A DNA stretch of 64,000 nucleotides from Cyclobacteriaceae bacterium (GCA_028278225.1 JANQEU010000069.1:270672-334671), one strand, 5' to 3'; shown: positions 45,374 to 55,341, counted from the stretch's first letter. Notes: generated by a model from the sequence alone, not told the origin. A program made the numbers and translations.

Positions 45374-45414
45374 ATCGGTAGATTAGATATCTAACCGATA
45401 CGTATCTAACCGAT
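45374..45414 (+). promoter_or_regulatory. Repeat cluster just upstream of the M20 gene
   Basis: The 12-base motif TATCTAACCGAT occurs at 45388-45399 and again at 45403-45414 in direct order, and ATCGGT at 45374-45379 is the reverse complement of its end. The centre TTAGATATCTAA (45383-45394) is a perfect palindrome. The cluster ends 11 bases before the ATG at 45426, so a bound protein would block translation start or transcription. Confidence 0.5.
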
Positions 45415-45425
45415 CTTAGAAGAAA

Positions 45426-47045
45426 ATGAAACCCTTTCTTTCCATCATCACATTGATCTCGTGCCTGATCTGTTATAAAACACAGGGACAGAAAACCGAC
45501 GCCAGACTTGAAGCCCTGAAAAAGGAAGTTGTTCAAAAAGTTGAAGGGCGATCTAAAATGGCACAGGTTATGGTAGACAAAGTGTTCAGCTTTGCAGAGC
45601 TGGGATTCCAGGAAAAAGAAACTTCCAAATATCTCACGGGTATATTGGAAGAAAATGGGTTTGAGATTGAATATGGTATTTCCGGTGTGCCCACGGCATG
45701 GTGGGCTAAATGGGGATCCGGGAAGCCTGTCATAGCTATCGGCAGTGACCTGGATTGCATCCCAAAAGCCTCACAAAAACCGGGAGTGGCCTATCATGAT
45801 CCCATTGTAGAAGGTGCGCCTGGTCACGGAGAAGGGCATAATTCCGGAACTCCGCTAAATGTTGTCGCGGTTCTTTCCGTCAAGGAAATCATGGAGCGCG
45901 AGAAGATACCCGGTACACTTATAGTGTGGCCGGGTGTAGCGGAAGAACAATTAGGCACCAAAGCCTATTACACCCGGGACGGGTATTTTGATGAAGTGGA
46001 TATGTGTATTTTCACCCATGTATCTTCCAATCTAAGCGTGTCCTACGGCCCTTCCCGGGGTACGGGCATGATCTCGGTTGAATATACTTTTGAAGGTGAG
46101 TCGGCACATTCGGCAGGCGCCCCCTGGCGTGCACGAAGTGCTGCGGATGCCGTGGAATTGATGAATATCGGGTGGCAGTATGCCAGGGAGCATATCCATC
46201 CTTTGGGACGATCCCATTCGGTCATTAATGATGGCGGTGATCAGCCCAATGTCGTTCCCTCCAGGGCATCCATCTGGTATTACTTCAGGGAAGTATCCTA
46301 CCCTAAGATCATGGCTGTATACATGCGGGCTAATGAGATCGCTGAAGGAGCGGCAATGATGACACGGACCACCATGTCAAAACGTATCCTGGGAACTGCA
46401 TGGCCCAGGCATTTTAACAAAGTGATCGCGGCTACAATGTACGAGAATATCAAAACTGTGGGACTACCTGAATGGAGTGAAAAAGATCAGATGCTGGCAA
46501 AAGCCGTACAGAGAGAAGTCAACTCGCCGAGAGACACTTCAGGACTGGCTGTGGAGCTGGATACGATCAGGCTACCGGTAACCGAACCTCGCAGTGGCGG
46601 ATCCGATGATATTGGAGATATCAGCTGGAAGGTGCCGACTGTAACATTACGTTACCCATCCAATATACCAGGACTTCAGGGACATCACTGGTCTAATGCA
46701 ATCGCAATGGCCACACCCATAGCCCACAAAGGGGTAGTGGCAGGAGCGAAAGTAGAGGCTATGACCATTCTGGATTTCCTGATAAAGCCCGAACTGGTGG
46801 ATGAGGCCTGGAAGTATTTCAAAGAAGAACAGTCTTCTAAACAGGAATATATTCCTATGGTCACAGCATCTGATGAGCCGGCGATCTATCTCAACCAGCG
46901 TATCATGGAAGCCTATGCGCCAAAGCTGAAGTCATATTATTACGATGAATCCAGATACGATTCATATCTTGAGCAATTGGGAATTACCTATCCCACTCTT
47001 CGAAAAGATCAAATTGAAAGATTGAAAAAGACCAAAAGCAAGTAA
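45426..47045 (+). CDS. M20-family amidohydrolase (AbgB/p-aminobenzoyl-glutamate hydrolase type), secreted
   Basis: A 539-residue enzyme with a signal peptide (cleavage near KTQGQ). The metal sites are in IAIGSDLDCIP and GHGEGHNSG, the acid residue in WPGVAEEQLGTKA and the dimerisation part in FEGESAHSAGAP (H). The C-terminal half resembles AbgB of the p-aminobenzoyl-glutamate hydrolase and related M20D deacylases. It likely removes an acyl or aminoacyl group outside the cytoplasm. ATG at 45426. It is followed by the potassium channel gene 38 bases downstream. Confidence 0.85.
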   Translation: MKPFLSIITLISCLICYKTQGQKTDARLEALKKEVVQKVEGRSKMAQVMVDKVFSFAELGFQEKETSKYLTGILEENGFEIEYGISGVPTAWWAKWGSGKPVIAIGSDLDCIPKASQKPGVAYHDPIVEGAPGHGEGHNSGTPLNVVAVLSVKEIMEREKIPGTLIVWPGVAEEQLGTKAYYTRDGYFDEVDMCIFTHVSSNLSVSYGPSRGTGMISVEYTFEGESAHSAGAPWRARSAADAVELMNIGWQYAREHIHPLGRSHSVINDGGDQPNVVPSRASIWYYFREVSYPKIMAVYMRANEIAEGAAMMTRTTMSKRILGTAWPRHFNKVIAATMYENIKTVGLPEWSEKDQMLAKAVQREVNSPRDTSGLAVELDTIRLPVTEPRSGGSDDIGDISWKVPTVTLRYPSNIPGLQGHHWSNAIAMATPIAHKGVVAGAKVEAMTILDFLIKPELVDEAWKYFKEEQSSKQEYIPMVTASDEPAIYLNQRIMEAYAPKLKSYYYDESRYDSYLEQLGITYPTLRKDQIERLKKTKSK

Positions 47046-47083
47046 CGTACATAAATCTCTGAGCACATGCTTTGACAAAAGCC

Positions 47084-47863
47084 ATGAGAAGAAAAATTTT
47101 CAACCTTATCCAGGTTTCCCCGCATAACAGGGCAAGTCATGCGGTTGATTTATTCATCCTGTTCCTCATTATTTTGAGCGTTGTTGAAATAATCCTTGAA
47201 TCATTCAGGGATTTCGAATCGGAATATCACATTCTCTTTGTGGATTTCGAGATATTCTCCATCACAATATTCACTATTGAATACCTGTTGCGACTCCTGA
47301 CTGCGGATTACAAATACCCGGAGGACGGATGGCTGAAGTCAAGGCTCAGGTTCATTTTTTCTACTTCAGGAATTATTGATCTGCTGGCGATTCTGCCTGC
47401 ATTCTTACCGCTATTGATCAAGGTGGATCTGAGGTTTCTCCGAATCCTGCGCCTGTTTAGATTGGCCAGGATATTTAAGCTGAGCCGGTACGCCAAATCG
47501 CTCAGGCTGATCGGTCAGATCGTTCGTGAAAAGATGCCCGAACTGGGTATCAGTATGTCAGTGATATTTCTGATATTATTGATCATGTCCATTTTGATCT
47601 ATCATCTTGAGGGTGACGTGCAGCCCGAGCACTTTCCCAATATCATTGCGGCTCTGTGGTGGTCAGTGGTTACTTTGACCACGGTTGGTTACGGTGATAT
47701 TTTCCCGGTAACGGATATGGGTAAACTGCTTGCCGGATCAATATCATTATTGAGCATTGGATTACTTGCACTACCTGCCGGTATCATTAGCTCGGGATTC
47801 ATTGAGCGGATACATCGAACGAAGAAATGCCCTCATTGCGGGAAAGATCTGGAGCAACACTGA
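47084..47863 (+). CDS. Voltage-gated-type potassium channel subunit
   Basis: From ATG 47084 the protein has 259 residues (a TTG at 47072 is 12 bases earlier). It has six membrane segments with an Arg-rich S4 (LRFLRILRLFRLARIFKLSR), selectivity filter TVGYGDIF in the P loop and a final S6 helix. The tail ends in KKCPHCGKDLEQH, a two-Cys/His knuckle that is uncommon in this family. It would form a tetramer in the inner membrane. The stop at 47861-47863 is 6 bases before the left end of the repeat element. Confidence 0.88.
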   Translation: MRRKIFNLIQVSPHNRASHAVDLFILFLIILSVVEIILESFRDFESEYHILFVDFEIFSITIFTIEYLLRLLTADYKYPEDGWLKSRLRFIFSTSGIIDLLAILPAFLPLLIKVDLRFLRILRLFRLARIFKLSRYAKSLRLIGQIVREKMPELGISMSVIFLILLIMSILIYHLEGDVQPEHFPNIIAALWWSVVTLTTVGYGDIFPVTDMGKLLAGSISLLSIGLLALPAGIISSGFIERIHRTKKCPHCGKDLEQH

Positions 47864-47869
47864 ATATTT

Positions 47870-48082
47870 AACATCAGTTCGACGTAAAAACAGCAAAAAC
47901 CCACCTCATCCTTTCTCAGAGGGTGATTTGTAGTGATTTGCGGGAGGTGGATGGCCCGTGGAGTCCCCATTGAAAAGATTCCGCGGCTTTTTTCCGCTCA
48001 TTCTTACCCCCTGGAAGCCTCTGAAACAGGGTTTATGTTGTTTCAGGAAATTCCATTGGAATTGTTATATCGAACTGACGTT
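47870..48082 (+). mobile_element. MITE-like element, complete copy 2
   Basis: A 213-bp non-coding unit with terminal inverted repeats AACATCAGTTCGA (47870-47882) and TCGAACTGACGTT (48070-48082), 12 of 13 positions complementary. The flanks on both sides read ATTT (47866-47869 and 48083-48086), consistent with a 4-base target duplication. It fills nearly the whole gap between the channel stop and the convergent threonine synthase-like stop at 48085, and shares about 85-87 percent with 25431-25617 (inverted). Inside, CCACCTC/GAGGTGG and CTGAAACA/TGTTTCAG can pair. No transposase gene is inside. Confidence 0.7.
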
Positions 48083-48084
48083 AT

Positions 48085-49263
48085 TTACTTTGAACGGAGG
48101 CTGTCAAGGTATTTGTAGCCACTGGCAGTATTGAAGATCAATATTTTTTCGTGCTTCGAAATAGCCACCTGACTGACCAGATCATTCAGTGCCATCCAGG
48201 TTGCCGCCCCTTCCGGTGAAATCAGCAAGCCTTCGGTCCGTGAAATTTCCTCAATGCCTTCAACGATCTGATCATCCGTTACGGAAATCGCATATCCGTT
48301 TGACTCACGAATGACCCTCATGATCATTTCTTTACCAAAAGGAGAAGGGACTACGATCCCATTGGCAATGGATCCGGTATATCCTGCTTTGTTGGTACTT
48401 TCATGACTGAAACAGTCGACAAGCGGTGAACAGTTACGCGACTGAACAACTACCATCTTAGGCAGCCGGTCCTCGATCCATCCCAAGTTGACCATTTCAT
48501 TAAACGCTTTCCACATTCCGATCAGACCGGTTCCTCCGCCGGTAGGAAATAAAATAACATCCGGCAGTTGCCAGTTCATCTGTTCCGCTATTTCATATCC
48601 GATGGTTTTTTTACCCTCCAGCCTGTAAGGCTCTTTTAATGTGGCGAAATTGAATGCCCCGGTCCTTTCGCTTATTTTAGAAGCTACCAACCCGCAAGCG
48701 TCAATCAAACCGTCCAGAAGCTTAACATCGGCACCATAAAATTTACATTCTTTCTGAAATGTGACGGGTGCATTTTTCGGCATTACGACTGTCGCATTTA
48801 TGCCGCCAGCCGCACAATAAGCGCTCAGTGCACCCCCCGCGTTTCCAGCTGTAGGTATTACGCAGGAGACAATACCCAGTTCCTTCGCCCTGGAAACAGC
48901 CACACTTATGCCGCGTGCTTTAAACGACCCCGTCGGATTCTGTCCTTCATCTTTCAACCACAAATCGGAAAACCCGAATTTTTCACCCAGACGGCCCAGG
49001 TGGAGTAAGGGCGTCATACCTTCTCCAAGTGTTATGCGATTATGATCTGAAATGACCGGAAGCATTTCCCTGTACCTCCACATGTTGCTTTCCCGTCCTA
49101 CTAAATCTTCTTTGAAAAGTGGTCTCGATATATCGTAATTAACAATAAGAGGATGGTTGCAACAGTTCGAGGTGTGTTGGATCTGATCTAGATAATGGGG
49201 GCTCCCGCACCTTGAACAAGATAAACCGGAAACGTATGAAGTCTTGACCTGAGCTGTACGCAT
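48085..49263 (-). CDS. Threonine synthase-like PLP enzyme
   Basis: A 392-residue fold type II PLP enzyme. The N-terminus has four cysteines (C16, C19, C34, C35), a zinc-ribbon-like element seen in some threonine synthases. PLP lysine K115 is in NPTGSFKARG, followed by TAGNAGGALSAY and the phosphate loop FPTGGGTGLIG. This group makes threonine from O-phosphohomoserine but also includes related deaminases. A LysR regulator lies just upstream on the same strand (59-base gap), so local regulation by it is plausible. Its stop is next to the right end of the repeat element. Confidence 0.82.
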   Translation of the reverse strand: MRTAQVKTSYVSGLSCSRCGSPHYLDQIQHTSNCCNHPLIVNYDISRPLFKEDLVGRESNMWRYREMLPVISDHNRITLGEGMTPLLHLGRLGEKFGFSDLWLKDEGQNPTGSFKARGISVAVSRAKELGIVSCVIPTAGNAGGALSAYCAAGGINATVVMPKNAPVTFQKECKFYGADVKLLDGLIDACGLVASKISERTGAFNFATLKEPYRLEGKKTIGYEIAEQMNWQLPDVILFPTGGGTGLIGMWKAFNEMVNLGWIEDRLPKMVVVQSRNCSPLVDCFSHESTNKAGYTGSIANGIVVPSPFGKEMIMRVIRESNGYAISVTDDQIVEGIEEISRTEGLLISPEGAATWMALNDLVSQVAISKHEKILIFNTASGYKYLDSLRSK

Positions 49264-49322
49264 AGGTCAAAGTTCCAGGATAGTTTATAACTAAACAAAT
49301 ACTGTTTTCTTATATACTATAA

Positions 49323-50222
49323 CTATTTGTTATAATGATTTCTCGCTTCTTTTATGAAGGACTTTACGATACCCGCGCCTTCCTCTCCTTTTCTCAGCAC
49401 AAAGTTGAATTTTCGGTCAATTCTTAAGGTTCTGATTTCTACTTCTTTCAGTATCCCGCGTTCCAGCTCATTTCTAACCGCCATTCGGGACAGAAATCCG
49501 ATTGCAATATCTTCTACCAAATAATTTTTCAATGCCTCCGTACCACCCAAACTCGCCACAATGTTCAGGTCGCGAAGTTTGACTTTCTTCGATTCCAGTT
49601 TTTTGGTCAGGATAGACAGCGTTCCCGAACCTCTTTCCCTGATTGCCATCTGAATTTGTTTCAGGTCATTGAGTCCGATTTCCTTTTCAGCATAGGGGCT
49701 GTGAACCGAACAGACCGGTATGATCTCATCCTGCATGAACGGATGATAGTGTACGGCATTGATCTTATAATGTGCTTCAATGATGGCCAGGTCAATTTCA
49801 TTGTTTATAAGTGCCTGCACGATACTTTCGCTATTCCTGTTTAGCTGGAAGATCTTTACATTCGGAAATTTTTTTCTGAACGACGACAGGACCTTGGGCA
49901 GGACATATAAGGAAATTGTGGTACTGGATCCAACTCTCAGCTCTCCTTTTGCCTGCAATTGGGATTTGATGATATCCAGGTCGGATTCTATCTGCTTTTC
50001 GATGATTTTGGCCCTTTGCAGGTACTCCAGAAGTTTTTCGCCGGATGAGGTTAGCCTTATGATATTTCCCCTGCGCTCGAACAGTGGAACGCCCATTTCA
50101 GCTTCCAGTTTTTTTACCTGCTTGCTTACAGCGGGTTGTGAAATATACAACGCTTCCGCTGCTTTCGAAAAACTCAGCTGAGTGGCTACCTCCAGAAATA
50201 CGGTATAATGGATCGCAAGCAC
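49323..50222 (-). CDS. LysR-type transcriptional regulator
   Basis: A 299-residue regulator with an N-terminal helix-turn-helix (FSKAAEALYISQPAVSKQVKKLE split by position, residues 18-40), followed by the usual linker helix and a periplasmic-binding-protein-like effector domain (LRVGSSTTISLYVLPKVLSS). GTG start at 50222. Its place upstream of the threonine synthase-like gene on the same strand suggests it controls that gene or responds to an amino acid; LysR genes are more often divergent from targets. Effector unknown. Confidence 0.9.
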   Translation of the reverse strand: MLAIHYTVFLEVATQLSFSKAAEALYISQPAVSKQVKKLEAEMGVPLFERRGNIIRLTSSGEKLLEYLQRAKIIEKQIESDLDIIKSQLQAKGELRVGSSTTISLYVLPKVLSSFRKKFPNVKIFQLNRNSESIVQALINNEIDLAIIEAHYKINAVHYHPFMQDEIIPVCSVHSPYAEKEIGLNDLKQIQMAIRERGSGTLSILTKKLESKKVKLRDLNIVASLGGTEALKNYLVEDIAIGFLSRMAVRNELERGILKEVEIRTLRIDRKFNFVLRKGEEGAGIVKSFIKEARNHYNK

Positions 50223-50398
50223 GGAATTTTTCTATAAAAATACGACACAATCAGACGACTCGATATTCTCCTTAGTCCATTTATTCCTTCCGGTTTGTAA
50301 CCATCCTGAGGATCCGGAGTATTTAATCCAATTACAGCAACCAATGCAACCCTTATAAAACAATTCGGTCTTTAAAAAGATCAAAAACTCAAATCATC

Positions 50399-52762
50399 AT
50401 GTTCAGGAATTTCTTTATCGTTACCCTGCGGAATCTGAGGAGAAATAATCTTTATTCCGTAATCAATATTTCCGGCCTTGCCATCGGGATTGTATGCAGC
50501 ATCCTGATTTTGCTTTGGGTTGCCGACGAAACGTCATTCGATAAGTTCATTCCTAAAGTTAATCGCTTACACCAGGTATACGTAAATGCGGTATTTGACG
50601 GCAAAGTCAATACCTGGAGATCTGTCCCATTGCCCACATACGAAGAAATGAAAATTGTGGATAGTAATATCAAAAACTCCTGCGTAACCGGCTGGGGGGG
50701 AGATCGATTGCTGACTGTCGGGGATACAAGGATCATTAAACGCGGCTATTTCGTCAGTGAGGAATTTTTGGAAATGTTTGAATTCCCCCTCCTGCAGGGA
50801 GATCATGCCACGGTTCTTGACGATCCTTCATCGATCGTCATCTCGGAATCCCTGGGGAAAGTGCTATTTGGGGATGAGGATCCCATGGGCAAAATAATCA
50901 GGGTTGATGATGAGAGTTCGTTGCAGGTGTCCGGTATCCTGAAAGATGTTCCCAACAACTCCTCATTCCAGTTTGAGTACCTGATGACGTGGAAGCACCG
51001 TGAGTCCATCAGCCCGTGGGTGGTCAGGAACAAAACCAACTGGGGTAATTATTCTTTCCAGATCTTCGTCGAGCTGGTCGATGACACCAGGGAACTGATT
51101 GTGGAAGATGCCATCAGGGATATTCTCACGGAAAAAGGAGAAACCGATGTACACAGAGAGTTCTTCCTTCACCCGCTTCCGAGATGGCGGTTGCACTCCA
51201 GTTTTGAAGATGGCAAAGAAAAAGGTGGTATGAGCGATTATGTACAGCTATTTACCATCATTGCAATTTTCATCCTGGTCATAGCCTGTATCAACTTCAT
51301 GAACCTGGCTACGGCAAGGTCTGAAAGACGGGCGCGAGAGGTAGGCATAAGAAAAAGTCTCGGATCCAGAAGGACTCAACTGATATTACAGTTTATCGGC
51401 GAATCCATCATAATTTCATTTATCGCTTTTACACTGGCGCTGGTCATTACGCACCTGGTATTACCGGCATACAACACTTTGGTGGACAAGGAGCTTTTCA
51501 TTGATTTCACTTCAATCAATTTCTGGATTTTCTCAGTTTCCCTGATCCTGCTGACAGGGATAATTGCCGGCAGCTACCCCGCTTTTTATCTATCGTCGTT
51601 TAACCCCGTAACCACCCTGAGGGGAACGGTGAAAGTGGGTAAAAGTGCGACAACACCCCGAAAGGTGCTGGTCATGTTGCAATTCGGTTTTTCAATTATC
51701 ATGATGATCAGTACTGTAGTGATCATCCAGCAAATAGACCTTGTTCAAAGCAGGGATCTGGGATATGACCAGGAGAATCTTATAAGTGTGGAGATAACGG
51801 ACCCAATCATCGATAACTTTGATGTTCTGAAACAGGACCTATTGCAATCGGGAGCTGTAGAATCGGTGACGCGCTCGAACAGCATGATCACCAGTATTAA
51901 CTCCAACAACTTCCTGGGATGGCCGGGCAAACCCAAGGATCAAAAAGTGATTTTTACCACAATAGTTGGAGGATATGACTATGCAAAGACCATGGGGATC
52001 GAGGTACTTCACGGGAGGGATTTCTCAAAGGAATTTGTCACTGATACCTCGGCGATAGTCATTAATAAAGCTGCCCTCGAGTTAATGGGCCTGGAAGATC
52101 CGATAGGAACAAACCTCGATCTTTGGGGTGAAAAGCGTAAGCTCATTGGTGTCTTGGATGACGTCCTTATGGGATCGCTGTACAGGGAGGTGAAACCAAT
52201 GTTCCTGATCATAGACGATTGGGGTGGGTATGTCAGTGTAAGGCTCAAAAGAGGAGCGGATCTCCAGAAAAATCTCCAGGCTGTAGAAGCCGTCTTTAAC
52301 GAACATAATCCAGCTTATCCTTTCGAATACAAGTTCGCAGATGTAGAGTTTCAAAAGAAATTTACTACGATCAACCTGACACGTAAACTTGCCGGTATCT
52401 TCGCCATTTTGGCAATCATCATAACCGGACTGGGTCTCTTCGGGTTAGCCTCGTACACTGCCCAGCAGAGGATCAAGGAAATTGGGATCAGAAAAGTGCT
52501 GGGCGCCTCAGTTGCAGGCCTGATCGCCCTGATTTCCAAAGATTTCACCAAGCTGGTCATCATTGCCTTCATACTGGCCGCCCCGGTGGCCTGGTACCTG
52601 CTGGATAACTACCTGGACCGGTATCCCATCAGGATCGACATTGCCTGGTGGATATTCCCGGTTTCCGGACTGGTAGCCCTTTCATTTGCGCTTGGCATTG
52701 TGTCGAATCAGGCTGGACGGGCAGCAAGGGCCAATCCTGTCAATTCCCTGCGGAACGAGTAG
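50399..52762 (+). CDS. ABC transporter permease, FtsX/MacB type (first of tandem pair)
   Basis: A 787-residue protein with the Bacteroidota double FtsX architecture: N-terminal membrane helix (SVINISGLAIGIVCSILILL), a MacB-like periplasmic domain (about 45-280), three helices, then a second periplasmic domain and three more helices near the end. The conserved EVGIRKSLGSRRTQLILQF and EIGIRKVLGASVAGLIALI motifs, which contact the ATPase, are both present. It needs a separate ATP-binding subunit not found in the window. Paralogous to the next gene; likely in antibiotic or lipid efflux or signalling. Confidence 0.85.
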   Translation: MFRNFFIVTLRNLRRNNLYSVINISGLAIGIVCSILILLWVADETSFDKFIPKVNRLHQVYVNAVFDGKVNTWRSVPLPTYEEMKIVDSNIKNSCVTGWGGDRLLTVGDTRIIKRGYFVSEEFLEMFEFPLLQGDHATVLDDPSSIVISESLGKVLFGDEDPMGKIIRVDDESSLQVSGILKDVPNNSSFQFEYLMTWKHRESISPWVVRNKTNWGNYSFQIFVELVDDTRELIVEDAIRDILTEKGETDVHREFFLHPLPRWRLHSSFEDGKEKGGMSDYVQLFTIIAIFILVIACINFMNLATARSERRAREVGIRKSLGSRRTQLILQFIGESIIISFIAFTLALVITHLVLPAYNTLVDKELFIDFTSINFWIFSVSLILLTGIIAGSYPAFYLSSFNPVTTLRGTVKVGKSATTPRKVLVMLQFGFSIIMMISTVVIIQQIDLVQSRDLGYDQENLISVEITDPIIDNFDVLKQDLLQSGAVESVTRSNSMITSINSNNFLGWPGKPKDQKVIFTTIVGGYDYAKTMGIEVLHGRDFSKEFVTDTSAIVINKAALELMGLEDPIGTNLDLWGEKRKLIGVLDDVLMGSLYREVKPMFLIIDDWGGYVSVRLKRGADLQKNLQAVEAVFNEHNPAYPFEYKFADVEFQKKFTTINLTRKLAGIFAILAIIITGLGLFGLASYTAQQRIKEIGIRKVLGASVAGLIALISKDFTKLVIIAFILAAPVAWYLLDNYLDRYPIRIDIAWWIFPVSGLVALSFALGIVSNQAGRAARANPVNSLRNE

Positions 52763-52924
52763 AGAGAGCCGCCATCAAGGAGAAAAGCTGTTCGAACGCG
52801 GACATTTTCACTGCCTGCATTCGGACATCCGGGATTCATAGATTTATTTAAGCTCCTGTTTATCAGCCACATGTATTCAGGGCACATCTTTTGACAATAC
52901 ATTTGTCAGCACAAATACTTTCGC

Positions 52925-55321
52925 ATGTTCCGGAATTTTTTCATTATGGCTGTCAGAAATATCAGCCGGCAGAAACTTTACAGCACTTTAAATATCCTCG
53001 GCCTTGCCGGAGGGATCACCGCAAGCCTTCTTTTGCTCCTTTACATAAAAGATGAGCTGAGTTACGATACGATACACTCAAAAGCAAAGCAGATCTATCG
53101 TGTTAATACTCTTGCAGTCGTCCAGGATACAAAATTGGATATTGCTCAAACCATGGCCCCGTTGGGACCTGCCCTGAAAAACGATTACCCTGAAGTATTG
53201 AACTTCACACGGTTGATGGCGCTGGGTAATGAGCTGGTAACGAAAGATGAGACACAGTTCTATGAATCCGAATTTTATTTCGTTGACTCCACCTTCTTTG
53301 AGATTTTTGATATTAAGCTTTTGAGAGGGGACCCCAAGACGGTTTTAGTCGCTCCGAATTCGATCGTAATAACGGAGACGCTGGCAAAGAAATATTTCGG
53401 AAGTGAAGATCCGATAGGTCAAAACATAAAAACAGGTTCCGAGGAATGGGAACGGACCATCACCGGTGTAATGCAGGATCCGTATCCCAATACCCACATT
53501 AAGCCGAATGCCATATTATCCTACAGTACCCTGCCTTCCGAAATGGTGAGTTTCTGGGGTAATATCAATGACTATTTATACATCGTCTTACCCAAAGATT
53601 TTGACTATAGAATATTGGAAGCAAAATTTCCGGAAGTATTCGACAAATATCTGAGTGAGTTATTCAGCCAGTTTGACGCCACGGCGGAATTTTCGCTGAC
53701 ACCGTTCCTGGACATCCACCTGAAGTCACAGCTGGAAGGTGAAATGGAGCCGGGCGGTACCATCGCCTACATCTACATATTTACTGCCATTGCGCTTTTC
53801 ATACTACTCATTGCCAGTATCAATTATATGAATATGTCAACCGCAAGAGCAACATACAGGTCAAAGGAAGTGGGGATCAGGAAAGTTTTGGGCTCACACA
53901 AGGCACAATTGAGATGGCAGTTTGTGACGGAATCCATTCTTGTCACGGTGATTGGGGCAATCATAAGTGGTATTCTTGCCTTCTTCCTTCTTCCGGGGTT
54001 CAACGCAGTCTCCGGCAAACAGATAGGGCTGGACTTTTACACTGATCCGGTTGTGTTAATGGGATTTGGGGTGATAATCCTATTTGTAGGTACCATTGCA
54101 GGTAGTTATCCCGCTTTTTACCTGTCAAGGTTCAGGCCCGCGGAAGTACTAAAAGGCAGGGGATTGGCCGGAACCGGAAATGCCGGTCTGAGAAAAATAC
54201 TTGTCATCCTGCAATTCAGTATTTCACTGGTAATGATCGTAAGCACATGGATCGTCTATGATCAGCTGCGGTTCTTAAACAATAAAGAACTTGGGTTTAA
54301 CAAGGACCAGGTCATACAGGTGTCGCTCAGTGGATCCACTACCGTGGATAAATATGATGTGCTGAAAAACGAGCTTTCCAAAAATCCAAACATCGAGGCC
54401 ATCGCAAGCGGGCAGGGAACTCCCGGGGGAAAGAACCTGAATGTTCAGGGAATTGGCGTTGAGACAAATACCGGGGAGATGATCGATGAGGTTTTCCAAA
54501 CGATATATGTTGATCAGGACTACCTGTCGACACTGGAGATCCCAATAGTAAAGGGGCGTGATTTTTTGCAGGAAATAGGCAGAGATACGGTGGACGCGGT
54601 CATTGTAAACCAGAAAATGGTAAAACATATGGGCTGGGAAGAGCCTATTGGAAAGCGATTCAGCGCGATCACCGGCATAGATCTTGGCAGGGTTGAGAAA
54701 AAAGTGGTTGGTGTAATTCAGGATTTTCACATGCGAGCACTCCAGGAACCAATTGAGCCCCTTGTGATCCACATGAATATTCGAAATGGTCAAATGCTGC
54801 TGAGGATCAAAGAACAGGGAATGGACAAAACGCTGGCGGACCTGGAAAAAACCTGGAAAGAAGTGATCACGAACCGACCACTGGAATACACTTTTTTGGA
54901 ACAGGAGTTTCAGGATCAATACGTGGAGGATCAGCGGAGAGGCAGTATTTTTTCTATCTTTTCAGGATTGACCATATTCATTGCCTGTATGGGGTTATTC
55001 GGATTGGCATCCTATAATGCCGAGATGAAAAAGAAAGAAATCGGGATCAGAAAGGTGGTTGGAGCCTCATTATTTGACATCATGTACCTGGTAAGTAAGG
55101 ATTTTCTGAAACTGGTATTCTACTCCATGATAATCGCGTTCCCAATTTCCTATTATTTCATGAGCAATTGGCTGCAGGAGTTCAGCTACCGGGTGGACAT
55201 CAGTGTGGTTTCGTTTTTACTCTCTGCACTCGTTACGATCCTCATTACGCTGATCACAATCAGCTACCATTCAATTGTGGCCGGGGTCTCCAATCCCACG
55301 GAATCGCTGAAGGAGGAGTAA
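52925..55321 (+). CDS. ABC transporter permease, FtsX/MacB type (second of tandem pair)
   Basis: A 798-residue paralogue of 50399-52762, with the same MacB_PCD-FtsX-PCD-FtsX layout. The coupling motifs are EVGIRKVLGSHKAQLRWQF and EIGIRKVVGASLFDIMYLV. It starts after a 162-base gap from the first gene, in which I saw no clear promoter or terminator, so the two may or may not be cotranscribed. No ATPase partner is visible, as is common for these clusters in Cytophagales, where the ATPase may be elsewhere. Confidence 0.85.
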   Translation: MFRNFFIMAVRNISRQKLYSTLNILGLAGGITASLLLLLYIKDELSYDTIHSKAKQIYRVNTLAVVQDTKLDIAQTMAPLGPALKNDYPEVLNFTRLMALGNELVTKDETQFYESEFYFVDSTFFEIFDIKLLRGDPKTVLVAPNSIVITETLAKKYFGSEDPIGQNIKTGSEEWERTITGVMQDPYPNTHIKPNAILSYSTLPSEMVSFWGNINDYLYIVLPKDFDYRILEAKFPEVFDKYLSELFSQFDATAEFSLTPFLDIHLKSQLEGEMEPGGTIAYIYIFTAIALFILLIASINYMNMSTARATYRSKEVGIRKVLGSHKAQLRWQFVTESILVTVIGAIISGILAFFLLPGFNAVSGKQIGLDFYTDPVVLMGFGVIILFVGTIAGSYPAFYLSRFRPAEVLKGRGLAGTGNAGLRKILVILQFSISLVMIVSTWIVYDQLRFLNNKELGFNKDQVIQVSLSGSTTVDKYDVLKNELSKNPNIEAIASGQGTPGGKNLNVQGIGVETNTGEMIDEVFQTIYVDQDYLSTLEIPIVKGRDFLQEIGRDTVDAVIVNQKMVKHMGWEEPIGKRFSAITGIDLGRVEKKVVGVIQDFHMRALQEPIEPLVIHMNIRNGQMLLRIKEQGMDKTLADLEKTWKEVITNRPLEYTFLEQEFQDQYVEDQRRGSIFSIFSGLTIFIACMGLFGLASYNAEMKKKEIGIRKVVGASLFDIMYLVSKDFLKLVFYSMIIAFPISYYFMSNWLQEFSYRVDISVVSFLLSALVTILITLITISYHSIVAGVSNPTESLKEE

Positions 55322-55341
55322 CCGTGACGGTAATGCCCGGA

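Noticed and set aside
47933..48118. 61-codon frame inside the repeat element
   Set aside because: It runs through the terminal repeat into the antisense of the threonine synthase-like gene and has no protein-like features; the copy at 25431-25617 does not keep it.
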